Source: Mesorhizobium sp. AR07
GTDB lineage: Bacteria; Pseudomonadota; Alphaproteobacteria; Rhizobiales; Rhizobiaceae
Assembly (NCBI RefSeq): GCF_024746815.1
Contig: NZ_CP080528.1
Coordinates: 1-64,000, forward strand
Direction: 5' to 3'
Length of the DNA stretch: 64,000 bases
Shown piece by piece: positions 38,648 to 48,536 of the stretch. Position numbers and translations under genes: made by a program. Within the stretch, counting starts at the first letter, position 1. Each line of letters opens with the position of its first letter. A model generated the notes under the pieces. That model saw nothing but the letters and a program-made list of their open reading frames with translations, ran no database searches and was not told the origin of the DNA.

Positions 38648-39691
38648 TCAGGCGTTTGCCGCACGAACCGCCATCCCACCAGATTTCCGATAGGTCCCGC
38701 CCTTCGTTAGCAGGGCCCAGATGATCCTCGCGATCTTGTTGGCAAGTGCGATGGCAACGACCTTGAAGGGCCGACGCGCTAGCAACGCGGTCAACCAGGG
38801 CAGTGCCCTGTCTTTGTTTCTGGCATGGCGCAGGACAGAGGTAGCGCCATTTACAAGGAGAGATCGAAGCTCCGTGTTGCCCATCTTCGAGATGCCGCCC
38901 AACAGCTCCTTGCCGCCGCTCGAATGCGACCTCGGCGTGAGCCCAAGCCAAGCGGCAAGGTGACGGCCCGACCTGAACCCGTCCGGATCGGGAACCAGCG
39001 CCTTGACGGTCGCCGCTGTGATCGCGCCGACGCCCGGGATCGTGGTCAGACGGCGCATGTCTTCGTCATGCTTTGCCTCGGTGACGATCTCGCGCTCAAG
39101 TCGTTCGACCTGTTCGCTCAGAGTGTCTAATTGGTCGACAAGGGCCGTCAGGGCGAAGCGCGCCGCCGCAGGCAGGCGAGCATCTGTCGGGTCACGCACG
39201 ATCGCGGCTAATGCCGCCACCTTCGCCGGGCCGGCAGCCGCAATGATGCCCAATTCGGACATATGAGCGCGCAAGGCGTTGATCACTTGTGTTCTTTGGC
39301 GCAGCAGCAGAGCTCGCGTCCTCAGCACCATCGCCGCCGCCTGTTGCTCGGCCGACTTGATCGGCACAAAGCGCATGGTCTTGCGGGTTACCGCCTCGCT
39401 GATCGCCTCGGCGTCGGCAGCATCGGTCTTGCCGCGCTTGACAAAGGGCTTGACGTAGGCCGGCGGGATCAACCGGACGTCATGGCCGAGTGCTGCGATC
39501 TCACGCGCCCAGTAATGTGCCCCGCCGCAGGCCTCGAGGCCGACGAGACAGGTTGGCTGCTTCTCGAAGAAGCGCAGCACTTCGGCCCGGCGCAACCGCC
39601 TGTTGAACAGCGGCGCGCCTTCGGCGTCTGCGCCGTGAACTTGGAAAACCTGCTTGGCCAAATCTAGCCCGATGGTGTTAATCTGCGTCAC
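38648..39691 (-). CDS. IS110-family (IS1111 group) transposase
   Basis: The GTG at 39691 begins VTQINTIGLDLAKQVFQVHG, giving 347 residues. The DEDD-type N-terminal domain (GLEACGGAHYWAREIAALGH, KTDAADAEAI) and the C-terminal Tnp_20 part (LTTIPGVGAITAATVKALVP, AAWLGLTPRSHSSGGKELLG with the conserved Ser) are both complete. A longer in-frame start at 39841 would add 50 residues of IS leader and is unlikely. Confidence 0.9.
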   Translation of the reverse strand: MTQINTIGLDLAKQVFQVHGADAEGAPLFNRRLRRAEVLRFFEKQPTCLVGLEACGGAHYWAREIAALGHDVRLIPPAYVKPFVKRGKTDAADAEAISEAVTRKTMRFVPIKSAEQQAAAMVLRTRALLLRQRTQVINALRAHMSELGIIAAAGPAKVAALAAIVRDPTDARLPAAARFALTALVDQLDTLSEQVERLEREIVTEAKHDEDMRRLTTIPGVGAITAATVKALVPDPDGFRSGRHLAAWLGLTPRSHSSGGKELLGGISKMGNTELRSLLVNGATSVLRHARNKDRALPWLTALLARRPFKVVAIALANKIARIIWALLTKGGTYRKSGGMAVRAANA

Positions 39692-39866
39692 GGAACGGTC
39701 CCTCCTTGGTGGCGTTGAAACAACGGCCACGTTAGCACTTGATGCTGTCGGAGCGGGCCGTTCCACCTCATCAATCTGGAAGAGAGGTCGTATTGCCTCA
39801 CCCTGGAATGCTCCCGAACGATCTTTCCGTTGCCTCACCATAATGTTCCCCTGGGCTAGGATTCGA

Positions 39867-40088
39867 TCAATGCGCGATCGGCTCGATTGCCGGCTCCACG
39901 TGCATTGGGCCGAACACCATCGCGTGTGCCTTTTCCTTCCGCCAGATCTTCAAGCGGCGCTGCAGCGTGCGCAGAAGTGGATCAGGATATTGCCCCGGCT
40001 GCTCCGCCTGCAGACGCACCAGTAATTCGCGGCTCGTCCGCCAGGGCTCTTCGTCGAACCACGCGCGCAACTGGCCTGTGACCTTCAC
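39867..40088 (-). pseudogene. C-terminal fragment of an integrase-core transposase
   Basis: The frame FDEEPWRTSRELLVRLQAEQ, then DPLLRTLQRRLKIWRKEKAH, is the helical tail found at the end of IS481/ISNCY-type transposases. It abuts the truncated istB at 40085. The catalytic core is absent. Confidence 0.6.
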
Positions 40089-40540
40089 GAGCGGATCCGG
40101 TCGGCGAGATCAGTGGTGCGGGTGAACATGACCCGCCATCCGGTCTCGATAAGGGCAAGTCCGATGGCCGAGGCGAGATGGCTCTTTCCGCCGCCTGGAG
40201 GGCCAAACAGAAGCAGGTTAGCTCCCTTCTCGAGCCAGCTGTCGCCGGCGGTAATGGCCATTACCTGGGCCTTGGAGATCATCGGAACGGCTTCGAACTC
40301 GAATGTGTCGAGGGTCTTGCCCGGCAGCAGGCGCGCCTCGGCGAGATGGCGTTCGATACGTCGCCGGTCGCGTTCAGCCAGTTCATGTTCAATGATCGCA
40401 GCCAGGAAGCGAGCGGCCGGCCAGCCTTCCTTGTCGGCCTGTTCGGCAAATTGCGGCCACATAACCTTGATGGCCGGCAGGCGCAGTTCGTTGAGGAGCA
40501 AGCTCAGCCTGGCGGAATCGACAGCGGGGTTCGTCTTCAT
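40085..40540 (-). pseudogene. istB: IS21 IstB, C-terminal half missing
   Basis: The start overlaps the istA stop (ATGA at 40540-40537). The 151 residues include MKTNPAVDSARLSLLLNELR and Walker A LLLFGPPGGGKSHLASAIGL, and stop at RTTDLADRIRS where an unrelated fragment joins. Walker B and the rest of the AAA domain are absent. Confidence 0.85.
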
Positions 40541-41724
40541 GCCACATCTCCTGTCAGGTTGGCGCCAAGCAGGGCTTCATAGGCGTTGAGCGGAGCAAGA
40601 CGCACGACGACACTCGGCAGCCGGGCGGGATCCGGCGCGAACCGTTCGCGCAAAGCAGCCATGTCGGGCCATCGCCGTGCCTCTAGCGAGGCGGTAAGTA
40701 GATCGGCCAGTTCGCTCTCGCAGCCGCGCTCGTGCGCCATGGCGAGAAGCTCGACCATGGTGCGGCAGGCCTGCCGCTCAGGCAGTCGCTTTATGAGCAT
40801 GTCGAAGGTTCGCCGGTAGGCCTCGCGGGGGAAGAGCTGGTCACGATAGACGAGGTTGAGCAGCGCCATCGGCTTGCGGCGCAGCGAATGGATGACATGC
40901 CGATAATTGACGACCTGGTCGTGCTTGCCGGTTGAAGAGGCGCGCCCGCGCGGCAGCGTCATGAGATGCGTGCCGCCGATGAAGATATCCAGCCGATCAT
41001 CGAAGAGCCGCACTCTGAGGCGGTGGCCGATCAGGCGTGAGGGCACGTTGTAGAACACCTTGCGCAGCGTGAATCCGCCCGATGACGTGATGCGCACGGT
41101 GATCTCCTCGTAGTCGGAAGTGCGCCGGGCGGGCAGTTCCTGGAGTTCGGCCCGCTCGATGTCGATGCGCTTGGAGTTGCGAGCATTCACGCGGCTGACG
41201 ATCTCGTCGACAAAGCGACGGTAGGCTGCCAGGTCGTCGAAATCGCTCGATCCCCGCATCAGCAGCGCGTCATTGATCGCCCGCTTGAGATGGCCGTGCG
41301 GGCCTTCGACGGAGCCGTTCTCATGCGCAATGCCGCGATTGTTGCGGGAAGGGATCATGCCGTAGTGGCCGCACAGTTCGTCGTAGCGGCGCGTCAGGTC
41401 CTCCCGGGCGTCCTTGTCAAGGTTGCGGAATGCCGCCGAGAGGCTGTCGCTGCGATGCTCGAGGGGAGCCCCGCCAAGCGACCACAGCGCGTTCTGCAGG
41501 CCTTCCGCCAGAGCGACGAAACTCTCGCCGCCGAGCACGACATGCCCATGCTCGAAGCCGGAATAGGCGAGCCGGAAATGGTAGAGCCGGTGATCGAGTG
41601 GCTGGCCCGCGATCGTGACGCCGGCGGCGGCCATGTCGGTGAAATCCGACAATCCCATGCGCCCGGGTACGTGAACCTGCCGGAAGATGACCTCCTGTTC
41701 TTCGCCATGGACGGCGCGCCAGGC
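40537..41724 (-). pseudogene. istA: IS21 transposase IstA, N-terminus missing
   Basis: The frame begins within EEQEVIFRQVHVPGRMGLSD, after the helix-turn-helix and first catalytic Asp region of IstA. It keeps the later integrase core (CGHYGMIPSRNNRGIAHENG, SVEGPHGHLKRAI with the catalytic Glu) and the full C-terminal domain. About 125 residues are lost where an IS6 end fragment is joined near 41724. Confidence 0.85.
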
Positions 41725-41815
41725 GGATAGCGGTGGTTCTTGTAGGTCGGTGCACTCACGGTCATGGGCGCGCTGCTACCTCAATTTCCTTACCCCTCAA
41801 TCAATGTGACACCAC
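41725..41815 (-). pseudogene. IS6-family left-end fragment
   Basis: Read on the minus strand, the terminus GGTGGTGTCACATTGATTGA, the leader and the first codons MTVSAPTYKNHRYP match the IS6 copy at 60435-60530. Only about 90 bases remain before the istA fragment. Confidence 0.8.
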
Positions 41816-42546
41816 CTAGAGGCGAGCAACGCCGTCCGGGAGAGAATCAACCTCGGGCTCGAAGAGGTGGGGCATGATGTCGGTCAGCCGCGGCAACTCG
41901 GAAATGCGATGCCGCTGCAAGTAGCTGACCGCCCTTTCGCGCGCCGGGCCGGAAGCCCATGTAGCGGTTCCAGAGTTGGCGAAATGCGTTTCCTCGACAA
42001 TGTTTTTGATCCAAAGCCACGGCGCAATGCGCTCGGTTCGATGGTTCGAAATGCGCCACATCGGCAGATAGTCGCGCGAGAACAGGACTTCCGATCCATC
42101 GCTCAGCTTCCAGATCCCGTAGGGCAACCAGATCCGTGAGGGCACGAAGTCCGGGAGTGGGGAGCGTGGTGTGGCCACCTCGAAGTCGGCCCGCTCACCA
42201 AATCCCGTGTCGAAAAGCAGGTATGTCGGACGGCCGGGATAGCGAAGGTAGGCCGGGGTCTTGGAACCATAGGCCTTGTCCCTCACGATGGTCCCGGGCT
42301 TGCCACGACCAGGCGGGCCGAAAACACTCTGCCTCCAGAGGGAGGTACGAAGGACCATGTGCTCGTCGATCGACCATGGGGCTGCTCGCAGCAACCGCGC
42401 TCTCGATACCGCATGTTGCACCTCGGCTTCCGGGAGGGCCAGGGTGTCGGCCAGCTCGAGAATGATGCGCAAGACATCTTCGAGACTGATGCGTTCCGTT
42501 GCCGCGGAACTGTTCGGCTGGATATAGATCGAGAGCTCATGCCAGT
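41816..42546 (-). pseudogene. Unrecognised gene truncated by the transposon left end
   Basis: The frame gives about 243 residues with no known motif (ERISLEDVLRIILELADTLA ... PGRPTYLLFDTGFGERADFE ... IWLPYGIWKLSDGSEVLFSR). Only the first few codons (GTG at 42559) lie inside the transposon end, so the true start was probably lost. The stop at 41816-41818 is next to the IS6 fragment, so the C-terminus may also be cut. Coding is supported by length and balanced composition only. Confidence 0.5.
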
Positions 42547-42646
42547 TGTCGCACTGCACTTAAATGTAAGATTGCGCCGACCTCTCGCGACCACTGTACC
42601 TAATGATGAGATTCAATGCCCCTGAGTCTCAATTCACCTGCAGCGG
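42547..42646. repeat. Left-end transposase-binding repeats
   Basis: Repeat 1 is at 42547-42573, repeat 2 (CTGTACCTAATGATGAGATT) at 42594-42613, and a third copy in opposite orientation (TCTCAATTCACCTGCAGCGG) at 42627-42646. They match the repeats at the right end and are likely TniA binding sites. Confidence 0.6.
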
Positions 42647-42976
42647 CTGAGAGTTTCTCGAAGCCGACATGCCGGCGCCGATTGCAACGAATCGCGTGTA
42701 ATGGGGGCCAAGCGTTTGGCGGTTGAGTTCGGAGACTAACGTGGGCCCTGCCTCATAGACGATTGAGATACCAGCGAGCAGCGCCATGCGAAGTCCGATA
42801 GGCAAGATGGGTCTTGCAATCGTAGGTCTTGGGAGACCCTGTTCGGCTACAAGCTCATCGAAACCTTGAACGACGGCGCCAAGGATGGTGGAGTGGCGTA
42901 TCGATGCGATCGTGTCCCAGGGAGTGGTGTAGCTGACGGCTTGGTCGCCGCGCTCTCCGGCATGGGGCCGGGATGA
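42629..42976 (-). pseudogene. Unrecognised cargo ORF fragment
   Basis: An open minus-strand frame of 115 codons with no start codon reads SYTTPWDTIASIRHSTILGA, then VVQGFDELVAEQGLPRPTIA, RPILPIGLRMALLAGISIVY and stops at 42629-42631. Composition is protein-like and lacks internal stops. The N-terminus is cut near the IS110 left end. I cannot name it. Confidence 0.45.
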
Positions 42977-43124
42977 TCAGCGTGCCACGGCTGGCAGGCT
43001 GATGAGAGGATCATCGCTCATTTGGCTGATGGTTTCCAGATGGGGTGGATGCCAGCCTTCTCCGACGGCATCGCAATGTGCCAAGTTTGTGGTGCTTAAC
43101 GCCACAAAATGGAAGGAGGCATCC

Positions 43125-44153
43125 ATGGAAAAGGTTACCATCATTGGGGTCGATCTGGCAAAGAACGTGTTTCAGCTGCATGGCGCGGCGGCTGACGGAT
43201 CAGTCGTGTTCCGCAAAAAACTGTCGCGCCTGCAGTTTTGCAAGTTCATGGCGGGTCAGCCAACATGTGTAGTGGCGATGGAGGCGTGCGCCGGTTCCCA
43301 TTATTGGGCTCGCGAGATGGTCCGGCTTGGCCATCAGCCGAAGCTGATTGCACCTCGGTATGTCAAGGCGTTCGTCAAGCGGCAGAAGAACGACGCAGCG
43401 GATGCGGAGGCGATCGTCGAGGCAGCGCAACGGCCAACGATGCGCTTCGTCGAACCGAAAACCGAGGAGCAGCAGTCTCGGTCCATAATGTTTCGCACCC
43501 GAGAACAGCTGGTCAATCAGCGCACTGAGTTGGTCAACGCATTGCGTGCGCACCTTTATGAGTTCGGCCACATCGCGCCGCAGGGAATTCGTTATCTGAA
43601 CCGACTTGAATGTTTCGTTGAGGACGAGAAAGCCAATTTGCCTGATCTGGCCCGCGAAATCTGCCGCGATCTGCTGGACCGGATCTACCAGCTAACTGGC
43701 CGGATCGACGCACTGAAGAAGAAGATCGATGCTCTGTCGAGGGAAGCTGAGGCATCTCGGCGCTTGCAAACCATGCCCGGCGTTGGCCCCATCGCCGCAC
43801 TGGCGATCGAAACTTTCGCGCCCCCGATGGAGACGTTCAAATGCGGCCGTGACTTCGCCGCCTGGCTTGGGCTCGTCCCGTTGCAGAAATCGACCGGCGG
43901 CAAGCAACGACTAGGAAAAACCTCGAAGATGGGCCAATGCGATATTCGACGCCTGCTCATCATTGGAGCCATGGCTGTGGTCCGATGGGCATCGCGGAAG
44001 GGCGCGCCCGAGGGCTCCTGGCTCGCGCGCATGATGCCGAAGAAGCCGCGCATGCTCGTGGCCATTGCGCTGGCCAACAAGATGGCGCGTGGCATCTGGG
44101 CCATGCTGACAAAGGAAGAGGATTACCGGAATCCGGCAACGGTGCCTGCATGA
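43125..44153 (+). CDS. IS110-family transposase (intact)
   Basis: ATG 43125 follows GGAAGGAGG and starts MEKVTIIGVDLAKNVFQLHG. The 342-residue protein has the DEDD motifs (AMEACAGSHYWAREMVRLGH; KNDAADAEAIVEA) and the Tnp_20 domain (LQTMPGVGPIAALAIETFAP; LGLVPLQKSTGGKQRLGK). The leader from about 43034 matches that of the truncated copy at 5648. It looks functional. Confidence 0.92.
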   Translation: MEKVTIIGVDLAKNVFQLHGAAADGSVVFRKKLSRLQFCKFMAGQPTCVVAMEACAGSHYWAREMVRLGHQPKLIAPRYVKAFVKRQKNDAADAEAIVEAAQRPTMRFVEPKTEEQQSRSIMFRTREQLVNQRTELVNALRAHLYEFGHIAPQGIRYLNRLECFVEDEKANLPDLAREICRDLLDRIYQLTGRIDALKKKIDALSREAEASRRLQTMPGVGPIAALAIETFAPPMETFKCGRDFAAWLGLVPLQKSTGGKQRLGKTSKMGQCDIRRLLIIGAMAVVRWASRKGAPEGSWLARMMPKKPRMLVAIALANKMARGIWAMLTKEEDYRNPATVPA

Positions 44154-44382
44154 GCATTCAGCAGCACACCTGAACCGGTCCGTCGGGGATGTGAGGAAGG
44201 CCTGAACCGCATGGGCAAATGATCGATCCGATCGGGATCAGGAAACCAGAATGACGCACCGAGCCTCGCGCTCGCTTTCTAGATTTGGACCTGATCCGCG
44301 TATCACCATACCGGCCCGCGGCACGTCATGGCCGCAAATCAAGGCCTGACACAAGACCGCACTCGATCACGCGTTCAAAGGT

Positions 44383-44814
44383 TCAAAATCTTCCTTGCAA
44401 AACGGCTGGCATCCACACAAGCGTCATGTAGCGCGCCCGCTGCACGGCCCATTCGTCGTTCTGTTCGAGCAGGAGCGCGCCGACGAGGCGGACGATGGCG
44501 TCATCGTTGGGGAAGATGCCGACGACCTCGGTCCTGCGCTTGATCTCGCCGTTGAGGCGCTCGATCGGGTTGGTGCTATGCAGCTTGGCGCGGTGCTCCC
44601 TGGGGAAGGTCATGTAGGCCAGCACGTCGGGCTCGGCGTCGTCCATGATTGTCGCCAGCTTGGGCACCTTCGGCCGGATCTGGTCGGCGACGGCGCGCCA
44701 TTGGGTGCTGGCGGCTTCTGGCGTCTCCTGGGCGAAGGCGGTGGCGATGAAAGCGGAGACGACGCGGCGCCCGCTCTTGCCGGCATGGGCCAGCACGTTC
44801 CTCATGAAGTGGAC
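44383..44814 (-). pseudogene. IS256 transposase, C-terminal half
   Basis: The frame HFMRNVLAHAGKSGRRVVSA continues with YMTFPREHRAKLHSTNPIER LNGEIKRRTEVVGIF (catalytic Glu) to QGRF. It is the continuation of the N-terminal half at 50817-51566; the 6-kb composite between them inserted after VH with TGGAC at both junctions. Confidence 0.88.
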
Positions 44815-44815
44815 G

Positions 44816-44835
44816 TTATGCCGACGTCGGCATAA
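44816..44835. repeat. Collapsed RIT-type terminal repeat (20-bp palindrome)
   Basis: The intact RIT terminal repeats at 47460 and 50732 contain TTATGCCGACC, about 45 bases, then GGGTCGGCATAATC. Here the same arms are fused directly, giving a perfect 20-bp palindrome, and the following CAGAGCG is also shared with the inner side of the 47.5-kb repeat. Confidence 0.6.
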
Positions 44836-45197
44836 TGCAGAGCGTTTTTAGCTTGGCGTCGCGACTGAATGGCGGGTGGCAGGAGCGCACTGCGGTGGAT
44901 CGCGACGGTTAGCTAAAAACGTGTTGGACTAAGCCGCCGGCACGGGTGGTCCGCTATGGGCGTTCAATGAAGCGCCACCGATGAAAGGAGACCGTGTGTG
45001 CCACGCGGCCGGGCGATTGAAGGTGTGGCGTGCGCTGAAAGCGGCACGGATATCGGTTCCGGCATGTGAGATCGGCGCCGCGCCCTGCCTGGGAGAGGTT
45101 GCCGGTGATGACAGCGCACACTTTTGCGGGACCGGCTCAGTTTGGCTTCCAAGCGGGCCGGTGCGATGCTGATGACAAGGAAGGCGACGCCCTTGCT
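44836..45197. other. IS91 terminal region, no gene
   Basis: No coding frame is convincing. The stretch lies beyond the IS91 transposase stop and probably holds one IS91 terminus; short inverted stretches such as TAGCTTGGCGTCGCGA and TCGCGACGGTTAGCTA (44850-44916) could form its hairpin. Confidence 0.45.
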
Positions 45198-46397
45198 TCA
45201 TGACGTGTCCTGATATGGCGGGCGTCCGGTGACGCCGTCGAATGTTTCGATGATGATCATCTGCCCGCGATGGCACGCCGGGCATTGCCTGAGGGAATGC
45301 CCGGTGAGGTCCTCGTAGCGGTCGCGATAGTCCTTTGCGGATCGGCTGTCCGCCGGCTCGGGAACCGGCATGCCGAGCCGGTCACGACAGCGGGCGAGCT
45401 TTTGCGCGCGATAGCGATTGCCGAGGAAGCCGTAGTAGCGGATGCGATGAAAGCCCTCGGGCAGGACGTGTAGCAGGAAGCGACGAATGAACTCATCGGC
45501 CGCGACGGTCATGACCTTCTGCCGACTGCCGTGCCGATAGTCCTTCCAGCGAAAAGCGACTTTCCCATCCTCGATGGCGACGAGCCGATTGTTGGAAATG
45601 GCGACGCGGTGGGTATAGCGGCCGACGTAGTCGAGGACCTGTTCGGATCCGGCGAATGGCGGCTTGGCATAGATGACCCACTCGGCCTTTCGTAGCGGCG
45701 CCAGATAGCGCCGGAAGGCATCGCGCTCGCTCAACGCCTGCAAGTCAGAGAAGAACTTCAACAGGCCGGCGTCGAAGGCTTTCTCCAGGTGCTCCAGAAA
45801 CAATCGTCGAAACAGGCGTGAGAGCACGCGGACCGGCAGGAAAAAGCCGGGCTTGCAGGCGACCCATCGATCGCCGTCGGCAGAAAGGCCGCCGCCTGGG
45901 ACGACGCAATGCAGATGCGGATGATGGAGCAGGTTTTGGCCCCAGGTGTGCAACACGGCGAAGAAGCCGATCTCTGCGCCCAGGTGCTTGGGATCGGCGG
46001 CGATGATGCGCAGGGTCTCGGCGGTGGCGCGGAAGAGCAGGCCGTAGACGAGTGCCTTGTTCTGATAGGCAATGGCGGCAATGGGCTCCGGCAGCGTGAA
46101 GACGACGTGAAAGTACTGGGTGTCGAGAAGCTCGGCGCGACGATCCTCCAGCCATTGTGCGCGGGCCAGCGATTGGCAGCGGGGGCAATGCCTGTCGCGG
46201 CAGCTGTTGAAGGCGATGCGCCGGTGGCCGCATTGATCGCATGCTTCGACGTGCCCGCCGAGCGCGGCGGTCCGGCACAGTTCGATCGCCGTCATGACGC
46301 GGCGCTGGGCCGTCGACAGCGACGCATCATGCTGTGCGCGATAGGCTTCGGCGTAGCAGCGGAAGATATCCGCCACTTCCGGCCCCGAGCGAGCCAT
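45198..46397 (-). CDS. IS91-family transposase
   Basis: The 399-residue protein has the N-terminal zinc-binding part (CDQCGHRRIAFNSCRDRHCP, RCQ), the HUH-type stretch LLHHPHLHCVVPGGGLSADG and the Tyr-containing VLDYVGRYTHRVAISNNRLV typical of IS91 rolling-circle transposases. It is complete. The adjacent tyrosine recombinase ends 10 bases before its start, a pairing seen in several IS91 relatives. Confidence 0.9.
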   Translation of the reverse strand: MARSGPEVADIFRCYAEAYRAQHDASLSTAQRRVMTAIELCRTAALGGHVEACDQCGHRRIAFNSCRDRHCPRCQSLARAQWLEDRRAELLDTQYFHVVFTLPEPIAAIAYQNKALVYGLLFRATAETLRIIAADPKHLGAEIGFFAVLHTWGQNLLHHPHLHCVVPGGGLSADGDRWVACKPGFFLPVRVLSRLFRRLFLEHLEKAFDAGLLKFFSDLQALSERDAFRRYLAPLRKAEWVIYAKPPFAGSEQVLDYVGRYTHRVAISNNRLVAIEDGKVAFRWKDYRHGSRQKVMTVAADEFIRRFLLHVLPEGFHRIRYYGFLGNRYRAQKLARCRDRLGMPVPEPADSRSAKDYRDRYEDLTGHSLRQCPACHRGQMIIIETFDGVTGRPPYQDTS

Positions 46398-46406
46398 TGC
46401 CGCCGC

Positions 46407-47288
46407 TCAGAAGTATTGCGGCTTGGCGGGCGGCGGCACGGTGGGCGCCGGACGCGGCAAGAGCTCGAAGGGGCTCGATGTGGCGCAGACTTTGTTGGTG
46501 GCGATCCGCAGGTAATGGGCGGTGGTCGCGAGGCTGCGGTGACCGAGCAGCAGTTGAATGGTGCGCACGTCGGCGCCGGCCTCCAATAGATGAACGGCGA
46601 AGGCGTGGCGCAAACTGTGTGGCGTGACCGGCTTGGACAATCCGGCGCGTTGATGCGCCTTCTTGCAGGCATCTCCTACGGCGTCCCGTGTGATTGGCTG
46701 GCCGGGGCGATCGCCGGGGAAGAGCCACTCCTTTGGCCGCCGCATCTTCCAATAGTCACGCAGAATCTCCAGCAGCTTGGGCGACAGCATCACGTAGCGG
46801 TCCTTCTGGCCTTTGCCCTGCTCGATGCGGATGACCATTCTCTGGCTGTCGATGTTCGTGGGCTTCAGCTGTATCGCTTCCGAGATGCGCAAGCCGGCGG
46901 CATAGCACGTGGTCAGAATGGCATGGTGTTTGACGTCGAGGACGCAGCCGAGGAACCGCTGAACTTCCTCTGGACTGAGGATGATCGGCAGCTTCTGCGG
47001 CTTCTTGGGTAGCGGCAGGACCTCTTCAGGCGCCCAGTCCCGATCGAGCGTCACAGTGTAGAGAAAGCGCAGCGCCGCAATGGCGGTGTGGATCGAGCCG
47101 GGCGCCAGCTTCTTCTCGTTGACCAGATAGACCTGATAGGTCCGAATGTCCTCGCGCCCGAGCAAGTCCGGCGACTTACAGAAGTAGCGAGCGAACAGCG
47201 ACACCTGTTGCAGATACGACAGCTGGGTGTTGAGCGCGAAGTTGCGCACCTGCATGTCCTCGCTCATGCGCTGGCGAAGTTGGGTCAT
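46407..47288 (-). CDS. Tyrosine recombinase paired with IS91 transposase
   Basis: From ATG 47288 (MTQLRQRMSEDMQVRNFALN) the 293-residue protein has a SAM-like N-terminal domain and a catalytic domain with Arg in YAAGLRISEAIQLK, HSLRHAFAVHLLEAGADVRT and LLGHRSLATTAHYL containing the nucleophile Tyr. It would act with the IS91-like transposase, perhaps resolving products. Confidence 0.88.
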   Translation of the reverse strand: MTQLRQRMSEDMQVRNFALNTQLSYLQQVSLFARYFCKSPDLLGREDIRTYQVYLVNEKKLAPGSIHTAIAALRFLYTVTLDRDWAPEEVLPLPKKPQKLPIILSPEEVQRFLGCVLDVKHHAILTTCYAAGLRISEAIQLKPTNIDSQRMVIRIEQGKGQKDRYVMLSPKLLEILRDYWKMRRPKEWLFPGDRPGQPITRDAVGDACKKAHQRAGLSKPVTPHSLRHAFAVHLLEAGADVRTIQLLLGHRSLATTAHYLRIATNKVCATSSPFELLPRPAPTVPPPAKPQYF

Positions 47289-47546
47289 GACAAACTCCTC
47301 CTTTGTCCGATGGAATGGGCTGCAAGCAGCCACTCCATGCTGACGCAGTCGGAGCTTGTTGTGGACACATGACCAGCGCGACAGACGACGCGATCAGCAC
47401 CACGCCGGCGGCAAACACCCTCCTTGCCGCTCCGCAATCGCGGAGCGGGTTAGTCCGACGTCCATTATGCCGATGTCCGGATTATGCCGACCTTGGGGTG
47501 GATGTCGGCTTCGGAGGCGGTGATCGCTGCGATGGGGTCGGCATAA

Positions 47547-48536
47547 TCAGAGCGCCTCGAGGAAAGCGAGAAGCTTGTCGGGCGGTCTGTAGCGTCCTGG
47601 CGCCGTGTTGGCCGGCGTGGTTTTCGCCAGGGTGCGTTCTTTAAGCTCCAGATCGGCGTGCAAGTAGATGTGGGTGGTCTCGATCTGTTCGTGGCCAAGC
47701 CACAGCGCGATCACCGAGGTGTCGACGCCGGCACGCAGCAGTCGCATTGCCGCGGTATGACGCAAGGTGTGCAGTGTGACCCTTTTCCGCTGCAGCGACG
47801 GACAGTTTCTGGCAGCGATTTCGACATACCTCGCGAGCCGGTGCTCGAGAGCGTCGCGGCTGATCATCCTGCCGGTCTGTGTAGGGAAGAGGGGATCGGC
47901 CGGCTGCCCGGCACGTTCGGCCAGCCAGACGCGCAGCACGGCGGCCATGTTGGAGGTAAGGGGTGTGATCCGCTGCTTTCGCCCCTTTCCGATACAGCTG
48001 ACATGAGCGCCGGAACCGAGATGGATATCGGCGCAGTGAAGGCCGATCAGTTCGGACGCCCGCAGGCCGGTTTGGGCGGCGAGCCGAAGCAAGGCGTGGT
48101 CGCGCCGCCCGGTCCAGGTCGACCGCGCGGGGGCGGACAGCAATACATCGAGTTCCTCCTCCGTCAGGAACGTCACAAGCCGTCGCTCAAAACGCTTAGG
48201 CGGAATCGCGAGCACCCGTTCGATTGTCGCGGCGTACTCGGGGTAACGAAGGGCGGCGAACCGGAACAACGACCGGATTGCGGCAAGCCGCGCATTCCGG
48301 GTCCGCGCGCTGTTGCCTCGATGACGCTCGAGGTGATCGAGGAAGTCGCCGACACACGCGGCATCGAGGTCGTTGAACTCCAGCCTGGAAGGCTCTGTGT
48401 CATGCCGCGCGGCGGCGAAGACCAGCATCAGCCGCAGGGTGTCCCGATAGGCGGCGAGCGTATGCGGGCTGGCTTGCCGCTGCCGGATCAGGCGGTCGGT
48501 GAAGAACGCCTGCAAGGTCGCGCTGAGGGCGGTCAT
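47547..48536 (-). CDS. RIT tyrosine recombinase 3
   Basis: The 329-residue protein has a SAM-like domain (SPHTLAAYRDTLRLMLVFAA) and catalytic motifs AAQTGLRASELIGLHCADIH, LHTLRHTAAMRLLRAGVDTS and WLGHEQIETTHIYLHADLEL (Tyr nucleophile). It is the third gene, with its ATG overlapping the stop of the second. The stop lies at the inner edge of the terminal repeat. Confidence 0.88.
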   Translation of the reverse strand: MTALSATLQAFFTDRLIRQRQASPHTLAAYRDTLRLMLVFAAARHDTEPSRLEFNDLDAACVGDFLDHLERHRGNSARTRNARLAAIRSLFRFAALRYPEYAATIERVLAIPPKRFERRLVTFLTEEELDVLLSAPARSTWTGRRDHALLRLAAQTGLRASELIGLHCADIHLGSGAHVSCIGKGRKQRITPLTSNMAAVLRVWLAERAGQPADPLFPTQTGRMISRDALEHRLARYVEIAARNCPSLQRKRVTLHTLRHTAAMRLLRAGVDTSVIALWLGHEQIETTHIYLHADLELKERTLAKTTPANTAPGRYRPPDKLLAFLEAL

